Source: Paradesertivirga sp965650335 (GTDB taxonomy: Bacteria > Bacteroidota > Bacteroidia > Sphingobacteriales > Sphingobacteriaceae). Taken from it: a stretch of 64,000 bases of DNA. Shown here one piece after another: positions 1 through 8,648 of the stretch; within the stretch, counting starts at the first letter, position 1; the number at the start of each line of letters is the position of its first letter. Made by a program: the position numbers and the translations under genes. Below the pieces are notes generated by a model. It did not search any database, was not told the origin of the DNA, and saw only the letters and a list, made by a program, of their open reading frames with translations. The stretch lies in the NCBI GenBank assembly GCA_965650335.1, contig CBFGOI010000006.1, forward strand, positions 1 to 64,000, given 5' to 3'.

Positions 1-498
1 AATAGGGTCTTCGGCATCAGGAAGCCCTTTACCTGCTTTTTGATTGGTTAAATGCGCAGAGATTCCCCAAAAAGTTTCCTCACAAATTGACCAAATACCA
101 TCCATCATATGATCTGAAAAGCGGCCCTTACCTTCAATGGATTCAGCCAATGCAAGGTCCCAAAGTAATTCCCGTTTTTCATAAGATATTTTTGAATAAT
201 TGCTTCTATTACCGGTTCTTACAAATTCCAGAGTTACTGTGGCAGGAATAGATTTAAATTCTTTTTTGAGGGCTATTTCACCAGCTTTTATGAAATTATT
301 CAGAATACTGTCTGTAAACTTACCTCTCCATTCTTCAGGTGTTTTTGGAAAAGGCTTCCAATCCGTTTTATGAATTAAAGATTGTGCTATTGTTTGTTCA
401 GAAAATTGCTGTAAAAGGTTTCTTTTAGTTATTTGAGCCCCTGATGGCAGCGCACCAAGTAAAAGCAATAAGACAAAGACACTACTAATTGGCTTCAT
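1..498 (-). CDS. Heparinase II/III-like polysaccharide lyase, N-terminal part (partial)
   Basis: The reverse-strand reading frame is open from an ATG at 498 to the window edge, 166 codons, so the 3' end lies outside. The start gives a clear secretion signal (hydrophobic VFVLLLLLGALPSGAQ, cleavage likely after residue 21). The rest is helical and carries the motif DGIWSICEETFWGISAHL, which resembles the N-terminal alpha/alpha toroid of heparinase II/III family lyases in Bacteroidota. The catalytic region is not in view, so the assignment rests on this toroid-like segment. It is transcribed divergently from the GH95-like gene, with 270 bases between the two likely starts. A secreted or periplasmic lyase acting on uronic-acid polymers would fit the other lyases and the GH88 downstream. 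Confidence 0.65.
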   Translation of the reverse strand, partial: MKPISSVFVLLLLLGALPSGAQITKRNLLQQFSEQTIAQSLIHKTDWKPFPKTPEEWRGKFTDSILNNFIKAGEIALKKEFKSIPATVTLEFVRTGNRSNYSKISYEKRELLWDLALAESIEGKGRFSDHMMDGIWSICEETFWGISAHLTNQKAGKGLPDAEDPI

Positions 499-768
499 GT
501 GTTGATATAAGAGGAAATGTGTTCGGATTAATTTCTTGAACATAGTAATTAATACAGTTCGATCCGGTATTTTTTTTATTACATCTAAATAGAGTTAAGA
601 TAGTTGAATGATAAGATAATCTATCTGTCTGTGGTAGATTATTTCTTTATAAGTTGCATTCAAATTAATAGTAAATGTATTGTTCAGAGTAACCTTGTTG
701 TTGTTCTTTTAGATAGAATGTATATATCAAATGTAAATCAATTCAATCCTGACAAAACAGGTAATTAT
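499..768. promoter_or_regulatory. Divergent intergenic region with a copy of the ATAGTTGAAT core element
   Basis: A+T-rich gap between the divergent lyase and GH95-like genes. It must contain promoters for both. The decamer ATAGTTGAAT at 600-609 also occurs in the longer conserved elements upstream of the GH31 operon (3217-3226) and of susC (12720-12729). I found no convincing Bacteroidota -33/-7 pair (TTTG and TAnnTTTG). The core lies inside a possible upstream extension of the GH95-like frame beginning with TTG at 604, which argues that the extension is not translated. Confidence 0.4.
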
Positions 769-3069
769 ATGACCTATAAAAATAAAATTACCAGCCTCTG
801 CATAATTATTCTCATTGCTTTGGGTGCCCACACACACGCACAGTCAATATATGCAGGCAGATATAAGGCAGTTTTTAATGCTCCTCCCAATAATATCCCT
901 ACCTCTAAAACTCCGGATGCACCACTTGCAGGAAACGGTGATATTGGGCTAACATTAGGGGGGAAGCCAGAAGCTCTCAAATTTTATTTGGGGAAAAATG
1001 ATTTTTGGAGAGCTTATCCCGTTTATCCTGGGGGCGGAATTTCACTTCCAGGCAGCTTAGATGTTAATATAGCCGCTTTAGAAGGAGCTTCCTATTATGC
1101 TGAACAAATTCAGGATAAAGCGGAAATAAAAGCGAAGTTTATTAAAAATGATCTTATTGTTTCTCTGAATACATGGGTTGCTGCAACCAGGAATACAGTA
1201 ATTGCCGAATTTACCTCAAATAAGGCATGTCAGTTGAAGCTCAATCTCTGGGCTCCGGAAGGGAATACCTCAGTTAACACCAATGGTACAACAGGTTCGG
1301 TTAATTGGGTAACCCGGTCCTTTGAAAATACAGCCCTTTTGGAATGGCCCAGTAATGTGGCTTTAGCGTTGAACGTATTGGGTAAATCATCATCCGATAA
1401 TAAAATCATCAATCTCCAGCCTGGTAAAAAAGTAATACTATCAGTTACACTTTATACAAATCACGACAGAAAGGACTGGAAAGAACGCGCTATCAACGAA
1501 GCTCAGTCTTTCACTATTGGTTCAATTAGATTCATACGTACCGAGCATGAAGACTGGTGGAAGAATTTCTGGAATTTATCTAGAGTAGAGTTCTCCGATC
1601 CTTTTCTTGAAAAGTACTATTATGCTTCACAATATCTTTTTGCGTGTAGTTCTCGTGGTGATAAATTTTCTCCGGGTATCTGGGGGCCTTTTATAACTCA
1701 GGATTCTTCCGCCTGGGGCGGCGATTATCATTTAAATTATAATTACCAGGCGGCTTATTGGGCAGCTTATTCTTCTAATTATATTGATCAGGTTAATAAT
1801 TTTGACCAGCCTCTTCTTGATTATATGGAAAAAGGAAGAGAACATGCAAAGAATCTGCTGAATTTAAGTGGGATATATTATCCTGTCGGTATTGGTCCAA
1901 AGGGTTTGGCTACCACTCGATGGCCCCTTACTCCAGAAGAAATGCAGCGACGTTACGGCACCACAGAAAACACAATCGACGGAGGCTATAAATTTCTAGG
2001 CCAAAAAATCAATGCTGTATTTAGTGTTGGAAATATGATGATGCGTTTTTACAGTACTTACGATAGTGCATATGCAAAGCGTGTTTATCCTTATATTCTT
2101 GAATGTGCTAACTTCTGGGAGGATTATTTAAAGTTTGAAAATGGGCGCTATGTTATTTATATGGATCATTTTAATGAAGTAATGCCCAATCTTCGCCATA
2201 ATGGACAATGGAGAGATCGATTAGGCGATTTTAATTCCACACTTTCATTGGGATTAGTTAAAATGCTTTTTAAAGGAATGGTTGATGTTAGTACCTATTT
2301 AGACGTTGATCAAAATCGCCGGGAAAAATGGAACCATATTATTACGCATCTAAGTAAGTTTCCGCTTGGGGAAGTTGATGGGCGGATGGCTTTAAAAAGT
2401 GTCGAAAAAAGCGCTTCACCAGACAATCCGAAAGCCTCAGGCTTGTCTCGTGTTTCTATTCACGGATTGATTTTGCCCGGCGGAGTAGCCGGTCCTAAAA
2501 CAGATCCCGAATTTAATAAGGTTTTGTTAAGTGATGTATCGCACTGGAAAGATAGAAGTACAAGCAAAAGTAATTGGGGTAATACATTGGGTAACGGGAT
2601 AGAAACTTCTTTCCCGGGTGCAGTTAGGGTAGGGTATAATCCGGATGAAATATTAAACTACTTAAAGGAAAGGATTAAAGCTCAATCGAATACAAATCTC
2701 TGGATAACACAAGACGGTGGGGGGATTGAAACACTGGCGGCTGTGCCTTTAACTATTAATGAAATGCTGATGCAAAGTTATGAAGGCGTTATTCGTATTT
2801 TCCCGAATTGGAACAAAAATAAAGGGGCAAGTTTTGATCAGCTTCGTGCATATGGTGCTTTTTTGGTAAGCAGCAGTTTAAAAAATAAAAATATTGAATT
2901 TGTTAAGTTACTAAGTGAAAAAGGGCGGACTTGTATCATTGAGAATCCTTGGTTCAATAAGGATGTGCAATTGAAAAGAAATGGAAAGCTTGCGGAGAAG
3001 CTTAGTGGTGAAACGTTTAGCTTCAATACAAGGCCGGGGGAGTTGCTTGAACTGACTTTGATAAAGTAA
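769..3069 (+). CDS. GH95-like (alpha/alpha)6 glycoside hydrolase, secreted
   Basis: The 766-residue protein probably acts on terminal sugars of side chains in the periplasm. The ATG at 769 is preferred because it begins a normal signal peptide (cleavage near AHTHAQ, residue 24); an in-frame TTG at 604 would add 55 residues that hide it. After the signal, the motif GNGDIGLTLGG (about 55-65) followed by NDFWRAYP resembles the N-terminal beta-sandwich entrance of GH95/GH65-type enzymes. The centre (HLNYNYQAAYWAAYSSNY) resembles the helical toroid of GH95, where the family has an NxNxQMNYWP-type motif. A short beta domain ends the protein. Known GH95 members are alpha-L-fucosidases or alpha-L-galactosidases, but similarity by eye is partial, so another toroid family is possible. 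It is followed by 290 bases before the GH31 operon. Confidence 0.55.
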   Translation: MTYKNKITSLCIIILIALGAHTHAQSIYAGRYKAVFNAPPNNIPTSKTPDAPLAGNGDIGLTLGGKPEALKFYLGKNDFWRAYPVYPGGGISLPGSLDVNIAALEGASYYAEQIQDKAEIKAKFIKNDLIVSLNTWVAATRNTVIAEFTSNKACQLKLNLWAPEGNTSVNTNGTTGSVNWVTRSFENTALLEWPSNVALALNVLGKSSSDNKIINLQPGKKVILSVTLYTNHDRKDWKERAINEAQSFTIGSIRFIRTEHEDWWKNFWNLSRVEFSDPFLEKYYYASQYLFACSSRGDKFSPGIWGPFITQDSSAWGGDYHLNYNYQAAYWAAYSSNYIDQVNNFDQPLLDYMEKGREHAKNLLNLSGIYYPVGIGPKGLATTRWPLTPEEMQRRYGTTENTIDGGYKFLGQKINAVFSVGNMMMRFYSTYDSAYAKRVYPYILECANFWEDYLKFENGRYVIYMDHFNEVMPNLRHNGQWRDRLGDFNSTLSLGLVKMLFKGMVDVSTYLDVDQNRREKWNHIITHLSKFPLGEVDGRMALKSVEKSASPDNPKASGLSRVSIHGLILPGGVAGPKTDPEFNKVLLSDVSHWKDRSTSKSNWGNTLGNGIETSFPGAVRVGYNPDEILNYLKERIKAQSNTNLWITQDGGGIETLAAVPLTINEMLMQSYEGVIRIFPNWNKNKGASFDQLRAYGAFLVSSSLKNKNIEFVKLLSEKGRTCIIENPWFNKDVQLKRNGKLAEKLSGETFSFNTRPGELLELTLIK

Positions 3070-3359
3070 GTGTGTTTATGCCAAAGAAAATGCGAGAGCT
3101 GCAATTGTACGTGGAGCAAAATTTAATTAATTAAGAATCTTTAATACCCCGATATTCCTTTTGAAATTCAATTGTATCAACTTAATTACATGTATAGTTA
3201 TCTTATATCTGCCAATATAGTTGAATTAATAGGCAAAAAGATAGAATAAACCAGATTGAAAATCCCCTTATTTGCAGTATTATTTTATTGACCAATAAAG
3301 AAGGACTTCCTTTAAGCAAACCATAAGTATTAAGTATTGAAAAGGAGTTTAAATATCTA
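3070..3359 (+). promoter_or_regulatory. Upstream region of the GH31 operon
   Basis: A 290-base noncoding gap after the GH95-like gene. It holds the full conserved element at 3211-3247 and, 80 bases downstream of its start, a TTATTGACCAATAA segment (3285-3298) that has a counterpart (ATTAACCAATTA) downstream of the matching element before susC. The probable start ATG at 3360 follows an AAGGAG-like purine run. No terminator hairpin was seen after the GH95-like gene. Confidence 0.45.
3211..3247 (+). promoter_or_regulatory. Conserved upstream element, copy B
   Basis: Positions 3211-3247 align almost base for base with 12714-12750 upstream of susC. Shared blocks are GCCAA, ATAGTTGAAT, AT.AG.CAA and TA.AATAA. 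The core ATAGTTGAAT also occurs at 600-609. The elements stand 134 and 332 bases before their downstream genes (measured from the core end) and are in noncoding DNA. A binding site for a locus regulator or an extended promoter are both possible. Confidence 0.5.
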
Positions 3360-5540
3360 ATGCTTAATACAATGATTTCTAAGCGATTTATGAAAAAATT
3401 ACTACTAGTATTTTCACTGTTTTCTATTTGTAAACTATCAACAGTTTTTGCTCAGGAAACCTCATGGGTGGTTACGCAACCGGGTGTGTGGAAAGCTGTC
3501 GTGGGTAAGCCAGAAGCATATGACTTATTAAAAGTTTCCGGAGCTTTGCCAAATAAAGAGGCTCTTGCTAAACTCGGCAATGCCAGTTTTCCGCTTTCAA
3601 AACAGGATATTGAATTTAAAGTAGTTGATGGAAAAACCTATCTGCGTTTGCCATTAAAGAAAGAAGAGCAGTTATATGGTTTCGGTTTAAATTTTCAGAC
3701 AGTTCATCAACGCGGGAAAATATTAGAATTACATGTAGATCACTACGGAGGTAAAGATAATGGTCGCACACATGCCCCGACACCTTTTTATGTGTCGTCA
3801 AACGGATATGGCGTTTTTATTAATTCTGCCCGTTATATAAAAGTTTGGGCAGGATCGGGGGTTCGAAAGGATAGTCCTGATTTTCCAACTCCAAAAGACA
3901 GAAATAGCGATAAAACATGGTCTTCACGCCCCTATTCTGACGCAGTTGAAATTTTAGTTCCTGCTGAAGGAGTCGAAGTTTATGTATTTGCCGGTCCAAA
4001 GCCTTTAGATGCTGTTAAACGGTATAATTTATTCAATGGAGGTGGTTATCTTCCTCCGCGTTGGGGTCTTGGATTTACTCAACGGGTGATGACTAAATCC
4101 ACTGCTCAGGATGTTGAACAAGAGGTAAATGCATTTGCCGAAAAAGGCTATCCCCTTGATTTTGTTGGTCTTGAACCAGGCTGGCAAAGTAAAGCGTATC
4201 CGGGCACATTTGAATGGGATAAAAATCGCTTTCCTGAGCCTTCGAAATTCGTAAAAGATATGTTGAACAGGGGGATAAGGCTTAATTTATGGATCAATCC
4301 ATATGTGTCTCCTGATGCTCCTTTTTACAAACAAATTCGTCCTTATACCAGCTCTCATACAGTTTGGTTAGGTGTCGTTCCTGATTTTAACGTGCCTAAG
4401 GCCAGAGAATTATTCTTTTCTCAGTTGCAAAAAGACCAGGTAGATATTGGTATAAGCGGATATAAAATTGATGAAGTAGATGGATATGATCATTATTTAT
4501 GGCCAGATGTAGCTACTTTTCCTTCGGGCATTAGTGCCGAGCAAATGCGTCAGACTTACGGATTGCTTGCTATGCGTTATAGTGCAGAACTATTTAAAAA
4601 GCGCAATCAGCGCACTTTCGGGCTCGTTCGTGCTTCTAATGGAGGCGGTACTTCTTTCCCTTATGTAATTTATAACGACTATTATAATCACGAAGACTTT
4701 ATTACAGCATTAATTAATAGCGGCTTTGCCGGAGTTCTATGGACACCCGAAGTCCGTGCCTCAAAAACTAGCGAAGAGTGGTTAAGAAGGTTCCAGTCTA
4801 ACGTATTCTCGCCGATGGCAATGATTAATGCATGGTCAACCGGAACCAAGCCCTGGACCTATCCTGAGGTTGAAAAAGACGTAAAAGAATTTGCACTTCT
4901 TCGTATGAAAATGATGCCTTACTGGTACACTGAATTTGCTAAATATCATTTCGAAGGAACACCTCCTTTCAGAGCAATGAATTTGGAAGAAGGCTTTAAG
5001 CAGGACGTGAAAAAGGAGATTGCCACTAATGTAAACCTTCAGGAAAATCCGTATGCGGAAGCAACATCAAAAGAGATTAAAGATCAGTATATGGCTGGCG
5101 AAAATCTTTTAGTTGCCCCCATGTTTACTGGCCAAACTTCACGAAAAGTTATTCTTCCGAAAGGAAAATGGTATGATTTCTATACCGGGGAGTTTGCAGG
5201 AGAGGGCGAAATTATTACAACAACTCCGGGATTAGACAAAATTCCGGTGTATGTTAAAGATGGAGGGATTATACCGATGATGCCCCCTTTGTTACAGTCG
5301 CCTAAGGCAGGACAAAAAGTAGATCTTGAAATTAGACATTACGGCGAGAAACCTGGTTCATACAATCTTTATGACGATGATGGTGAAACTTTTAATTATG
5401 AGAAGGGACAATTTTCGTGGCGACAAATTCGAGTAGTGCGTCAAAAAAATGGTCAGTTTAAAGGAACTATTTCTGGTGCTGAGAAAGGTAAGCCAAATAC
5501 AGTTGGTAAAGTGACATGGAAATTTATGACTGCAAGATGA
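3360..5540 (+). CDS. GH31 family alpha-glycosidase, secreted
   Basis: A 726-residue retaining alpha-glycosidase (alpha-glucosidase, alpha-xylosidase or alpha-galactosidase type), exported by a signal peptide ending at VFAQ (about residue 31). The start could also be either of two in-frame ATGs within the next ten codons (MISKR, MKKLL). An N-terminal GH31 beta-sandwich precedes the TIM barrel; NLWINPYVSP is a typical barrel strand. The strand GYKIDEVDGYD carries the expected nucleophile Asp at about 371, and a candidate acid/base Asp lies in VIYNDYYNHEDF. The C-terminal beta domains end with a DUF5110-like region (YNLYDDDGETFNYE). The stop codon overlaps the next start as ATGA. Substrate cannot be fixed from sequence alone. 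It is the first gene of a seven-gene operon running to 12647. Confidence 0.88.
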   Translation: MLNTMISKRFMKKLLLVFSLFSICKLSTVFAQETSWVVTQPGVWKAVVGKPEAYDLLKVSGALPNKEALAKLGNASFPLSKQDIEFKVVDGKTYLRLPLKKEEQLYGFGLNFQTVHQRGKILELHVDHYGGKDNGRTHAPTPFYVSSNGYGVFINSARYIKVWAGSGVRKDSPDFPTPKDRNSDKTWSSRPYSDAVEILVPAEGVEVYVFAGPKPLDAVKRYNLFNGGGYLPPRWGLGFTQRVMTKSTAQDVEQEVNAFAEKGYPLDFVGLEPGWQSKAYPGTFEWDKNRFPEPSKFVKDMLNRGIRLNLWINPYVSPDAPFYKQIRPYTSSHTVWLGVVPDFNVPKARELFFSQLQKDQVDIGISGYKIDEVDGYDHYLWPDVATFPSGISAEQMRQTYGLLAMRYSAELFKKRNQRTFGLVRASNGGGTSFPYVIYNDYYNHEDFITALINSGFAGVLWTPEVRASKTSEEWLRRFQSNVFSPMAMINAWSTGTKPWTYPEVEKDVKEFALLRMKMMPYWYTEFAKYHFEGTPPFRAMNLEEGFKQDVKKEIATNVNLQENPYAEATSKEIKDQYMAGENLLVAPMFTGQTSRKVILPKGKWYDFYTGEFAGEGEIITTTPGLDKIPVYVKDGGIIPMMPPLLQSPKAGQKVDLEIRHYGEKPGSYNLYDDDGETFNYEKGQFSWRQIRVVRQKNGQFKGTISGAEKGKPNTVGKVTWKFMTAR

Positions 5541-6724
5541 ACATGAGGTTTAAAATAATTTGCTTGTGTTTTATACTGACGGGTATTTCAACGCAGGGAG
5601 TTCCAAAGGAAATTGCCTCTAAAAAGTCATATGCTAAAAAAGTCACTAAGGTTTTGCAGAAGCAAATAATGGAAGAAGCTGCATGGGCCCTACTCCAGCA
5701 ACCTGTTACTGTTACCGCTCAAACTTCTGCAAGAAGTGTAGGCGGGAAGCATGACTTTTATTCTGAAGGCGATTATTGGTGGCCAAATCCCGCTCATCCC
5801 GATAGTGCTTATATCCAAAAAGATGGAATGACAAATCCTGGTAATTTTGTCGCTCACCGACTCGCAATGATTCGTTTTAGTAAAATAATAGGTGCATTGG
5901 CATCGGCCTATAAAACTACTGGTGATCAAAAATACATAAGGCATGCTCTAACTCATTTAAGAGCTTGGTTTATTGATGAAGCAACTTTAATGAATCCAAA
6001 TCTGTTATATGCTCAGGCAATTAAAGGGCGGTTCACTGGTCGGGGAATAGGTATAATAGATACGATTCAATTGATTGAGGTTGCCCAGGGAGTATTTGTG
6101 ATGCAAAATGCAAGTGAGTTTGATAACGCCGCACTTATTGGAATTAAAAAATGGTTTTCACAGTATCTTACCTGGCTTACTACACATAAGTATGGCAAAG
6201 ATGAAATGAACGCTGAGAATAATCATGGAACCTGCTGGGCTATGCAGGTGGCTTCATTCGCTAAACTTACCGGGAATACCGAATTGATGAATTTCTGTCG
6301 CGAACGTTATAAGACAGTATTTTTGCCCGCTCAAATGGCTGCTGACGGCAGTTTTCCAAAAGAGATAAAAAGGACGAAGCCTTATGGTTATTCGCTTTTT
6401 AATCTGGATGCAATGACCACGCTTTGCCATATTCTTTCAGACGAAAATCACGATTTATGGTCATACCAAACTCCTGATGGAAAATCTATTAAAAGAGGGA
6501 TTGAATTCTTATATCCTTTTGTGGCCGATAAGTCTAAATGGCCCTTTGCAAAGGATGTGATGTATTGGGACAATTGGCCTGTTGCTCAACCTTTCCTGGT
6601 ATTGGGGGCAGAGGCATTTGGTAAGAATGCCTGGTTTTCAACCTGGAAAAGTTTAGAACACAATCCCACGGTTGAAGAAGTAATAAGAAATTTGCCCGTT
6701 AGACATCCTTTAATATGGTTGTAA
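5537..6724 (+). CDS. Alginate-lyase-domain polysaccharide lyase (PL38-like)
   Basis: This 395-residue secreted protein has the alginate_lyase fold (alpha/alpha toroid). Likely catalytic or substrate-contact segments are GDYWWPNP (about residue 75) and NNHGTCWAMQ (about 230), where the Asn-His pair is characteristic of the family; a later KPYGYSLFNLDA segment is also typical. Relatives include PL5 and PL38 enzymes; PL38 acts on beta-1,4-glucuronan, which would suit the GH88 two genes downstream. The start at 5537 forms an ATGA overlap with the GH31 stop and gives a signal peptide (FKIICLCFILTGIST); a start seven codons earlier would blur this. Specificity between alginate, glucuronan and other uronan is undecided. 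Confidence 0.75.
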   Translation: MNMRFKIICLCFILTGISTQGVPKEIASKKSYAKKVTKVLQKQIMEEAAWALLQQPVTVTAQTSARSVGGKHDFYSEGDYWWPNPAHPDSAYIQKDGMTNPGNFVAHRLAMIRFSKIIGALASAYKTTGDQKYIRHALTHLRAWFIDEATLMNPNLLYAQAIKGRFTGRGIGIIDTIQLIEVAQGVFVMQNASEFDNAALIGIKKWFSQYLTWLTTHKYGKDEMNAENNHGTCWAMQVASFAKLTGNTELMNFCRERYKTVFLPAQMAADGSFPKEIKRTKPYGYSLFNLDAMTTLCHILSDENHDLWSYQTPDGKSIKRGIEFLYPFVADKSKWPFAKDVMYWDNWPVAQPFLVLGAEAFGKNAWFSTWKSLEHNPTVEEVIRNLPVRHPLIWL

Positions 6725-6750
6725 ATCAAAAAATCACTAAAAGTAGCCCC

Positions 6751-8640
6751 ATGATAGAAACGAACTTAAGATCAATATTTCTGTTCCTAATCATATTTTC
6801 AGTTAATTTTTGCGCGTACAGTCAGACGGCTGGAGATGAGGACAAGGAAATGTTTAATCATGCAAAAGATCGTGATCAAAAAGTTATAGATGAAGCTCGA
6901 AACGGATGGTGGAAAGAATCCATGAAAACCCATGATCAGCGCATTCAATGGTGGAAGGATGCGAAATTCGGAATGTTTATTCACTGGGGTATTTATTCGT
7001 TGCCTGCCGGCGAATGGAAAGGTAGAACTGTGAGTGGATATGCAGAGCATCTAATGCGAAAAGAAAAAGTTTCCCGGGCAGAATATCTTGATTTAGCACA
7101 TAGGTTTAATCCAGTAAAATTTAATGCCGAAGAATGGATATTAAATGCCAAGAAAGCTGGTATGCGCTATTTTATTATTACGGCAAAACATCACGATGGC
7201 TTCGCAATGTTTAATTCTCAAGTGTCTGATTTCGACATTATCGATCAAACGCCCTTCAAGCGGGATCCAATGGCTGAATTGGCTGCTGCCGCAAAAAAAT
7301 ATGGGATAAAGTTCGGTTTTTACTATTCACATGCATTCGACTGGGAACATCCTGATGCTCCGGGAAATGACTGGGAATATCAAAATCCAGGAGGCGATAA
7401 ACTTGTGGGTGGCGCTAACTGGTTTGATACACATCCCGAATGGTTGCCCAAAGCGGTAAAATATGTCGATGCCAAAGCGATCCCTCAAATAAAAGAATTA
7501 ATAAGCAAATATCATCCAGATATCCTATGGTTTGATACACCGCATAAATTACCCTTATCAGAAAATATCAGAATACTGAAGGCTATCCGCGAAACTGATC
7601 CGAACATTGTTGTGAATGGTCGTTTAGCCCGTGGCGCCTCCGGGAACTTTGGGGATTACATTAATACTGGTGATCGTCCGGCTGAGTTTCGTCCCGTTGC
7701 AGAAGCAAATTGGGAAGCTATTCCAACCACCAACGAATCCTACGGGTATTCTCAACATGATAACAGCCATAAATCAGCTAAATTTTTTATTCAGCTTTTG
7801 GCTAAGGCAGCATCTCGCGGGGGGAATTTGTTAACCAATATTGGACCCAAGGGTGATGGCAGTTTTGATGAAAGAGACATACGGATTTTGGATAGCATAG
7901 GCTTATGGACCAATAAAAACCAGGAAAGTATATTTGGAACAGAGAGATCTCCAGTCCCGCTACAAGCCTGGGGAGTAGCTACGCAAAATAATAATAAAAT
8001 ATATCTTCATGTGTTTGATTGGCCTAAAAATGGAAAATTAACTGTTGGAGGATTAAAGAGCGACATAAATGCCGCTTACTTTTTAGTCGACCGTTCGAAA
8101 AATAGTCTTCCTGTAAAACGTTTAAGTTCTTCTGATATAAGTATTAACTTACCTTCTGTAGCTCCCGATAAATCTAATTCTGTAATTGTACTTGAGATTA
8201 AAGGGAAAGTCGAGGCAGATACAATTCGCCCTCTTGACAGTTCTTTTACCAATCGTTTACTGGCGTTTGATGCAGATACTCATGGTGAAGGTTTTCGATT
8301 TGGTGACGGGAAAACAAACCGCTACTATGTGGAAAACTGGAAGTCTAAACCGCAATATTTATCCTGGGATTTTTACTCGTTAGAGCCAGCGTCGTATAAG
8401 GTGGTTTTAAAATATGTTACTGATACAAGTTCTGGCGGAACGTTTAAACTTACACTAGATGAGTTTTCTAAAGATGCAGAGGTTGACTCCACACAAAAAA
8501 ATGGCTCGGTTATTACTCAAGACTTAGGTATTGCCCGCGTAAAAGCCGGAAGGAATAAGTTAACCATAATACCAATTAATATTAAAAAAATAGAATTAAT
8601 GAAATTGCTGGAAGTTCAACTGATCCCGGTAAATAAATAA
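6751..8640 (+). CDS. GH29 alpha-L-fucosidase
   Basis: A 629-residue retaining fucosidase that releases terminal L-fucose. The ATG at 6751 is preferred over one at 6715, inside the previous gene, because it places the signal peptide (LRSIFLFLIIFSVNFCAYSQ) at the N-terminus. The TIM barrel shows AKFGMFIHWGIYSLPAGEW, ITAKHHDGFAMF and the nucleophile strand DILWFDTPHK with Asp at about 262. YGYSQHDNSHKSA and GGNLLTNIGPKGDG are further family hallmarks. After about residue 440 come a small beta-sandwich and a C-terminal carbohydrate-binding-like domain. It sits 26 bases after the lyase gene and 8 before GH88, so it is co-transcribed. Its presence with the mutarotase suggests a deoxysugar-containing target glycan. 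Confidence 0.92.
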   Translation: MIETNLRSIFLFLIIFSVNFCAYSQTAGDEDKEMFNHAKDRDQKVIDEARNGWWKESMKTHDQRIQWWKDAKFGMFIHWGIYSLPAGEWKGRTVSGYAEHLMRKEKVSRAEYLDLAHRFNPVKFNAEEWILNAKKAGMRYFIITAKHHDGFAMFNSQVSDFDIIDQTPFKRDPMAELAAAAKKYGIKFGFYYSHAFDWEHPDAPGNDWEYQNPGGDKLVGGANWFDTHPEWLPKAVKYVDAKAIPQIKELISKYHPDILWFDTPHKLPLSENIRILKAIRETDPNIVVNGRLARGASGNFGDYINTGDRPAEFRPVAEANWEAIPTTNESYGYSQHDNSHKSAKFFIQLLAKAASRGGNLLTNIGPKGDGSFDERDIRILDSIGLWTNKNQESIFGTERSPVPLQAWGVATQNNNKIYLHVFDWPKNGKLTVGGLKSDINAAYFLVDRSKNSLPVKRLSSSDISINLPSVAPDKSNSVIVLEIKGKVEADTIRPLDSSFTNRLLAFDADTHGEGFRFGDGKTNRYYVENWKSKPQYLSWDFYSLEPASYKVVLKYVTDTSSGGTFKLTLDEFSKDAEVDSTQKNGSVITQDLGIARVKAGRNKLTIIPINIKKIELMKLLEVQLIPVNK

Positions 8641-8648
8641 TATAAAAA

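Noticed and set aside
604..768. 55-codon in-frame extension of the GH95-like gene from a TTG
   Set aside because: It would bury the signal peptide and covers a conserved upstream element; the ATG at 769 gives a normal secreted protein.
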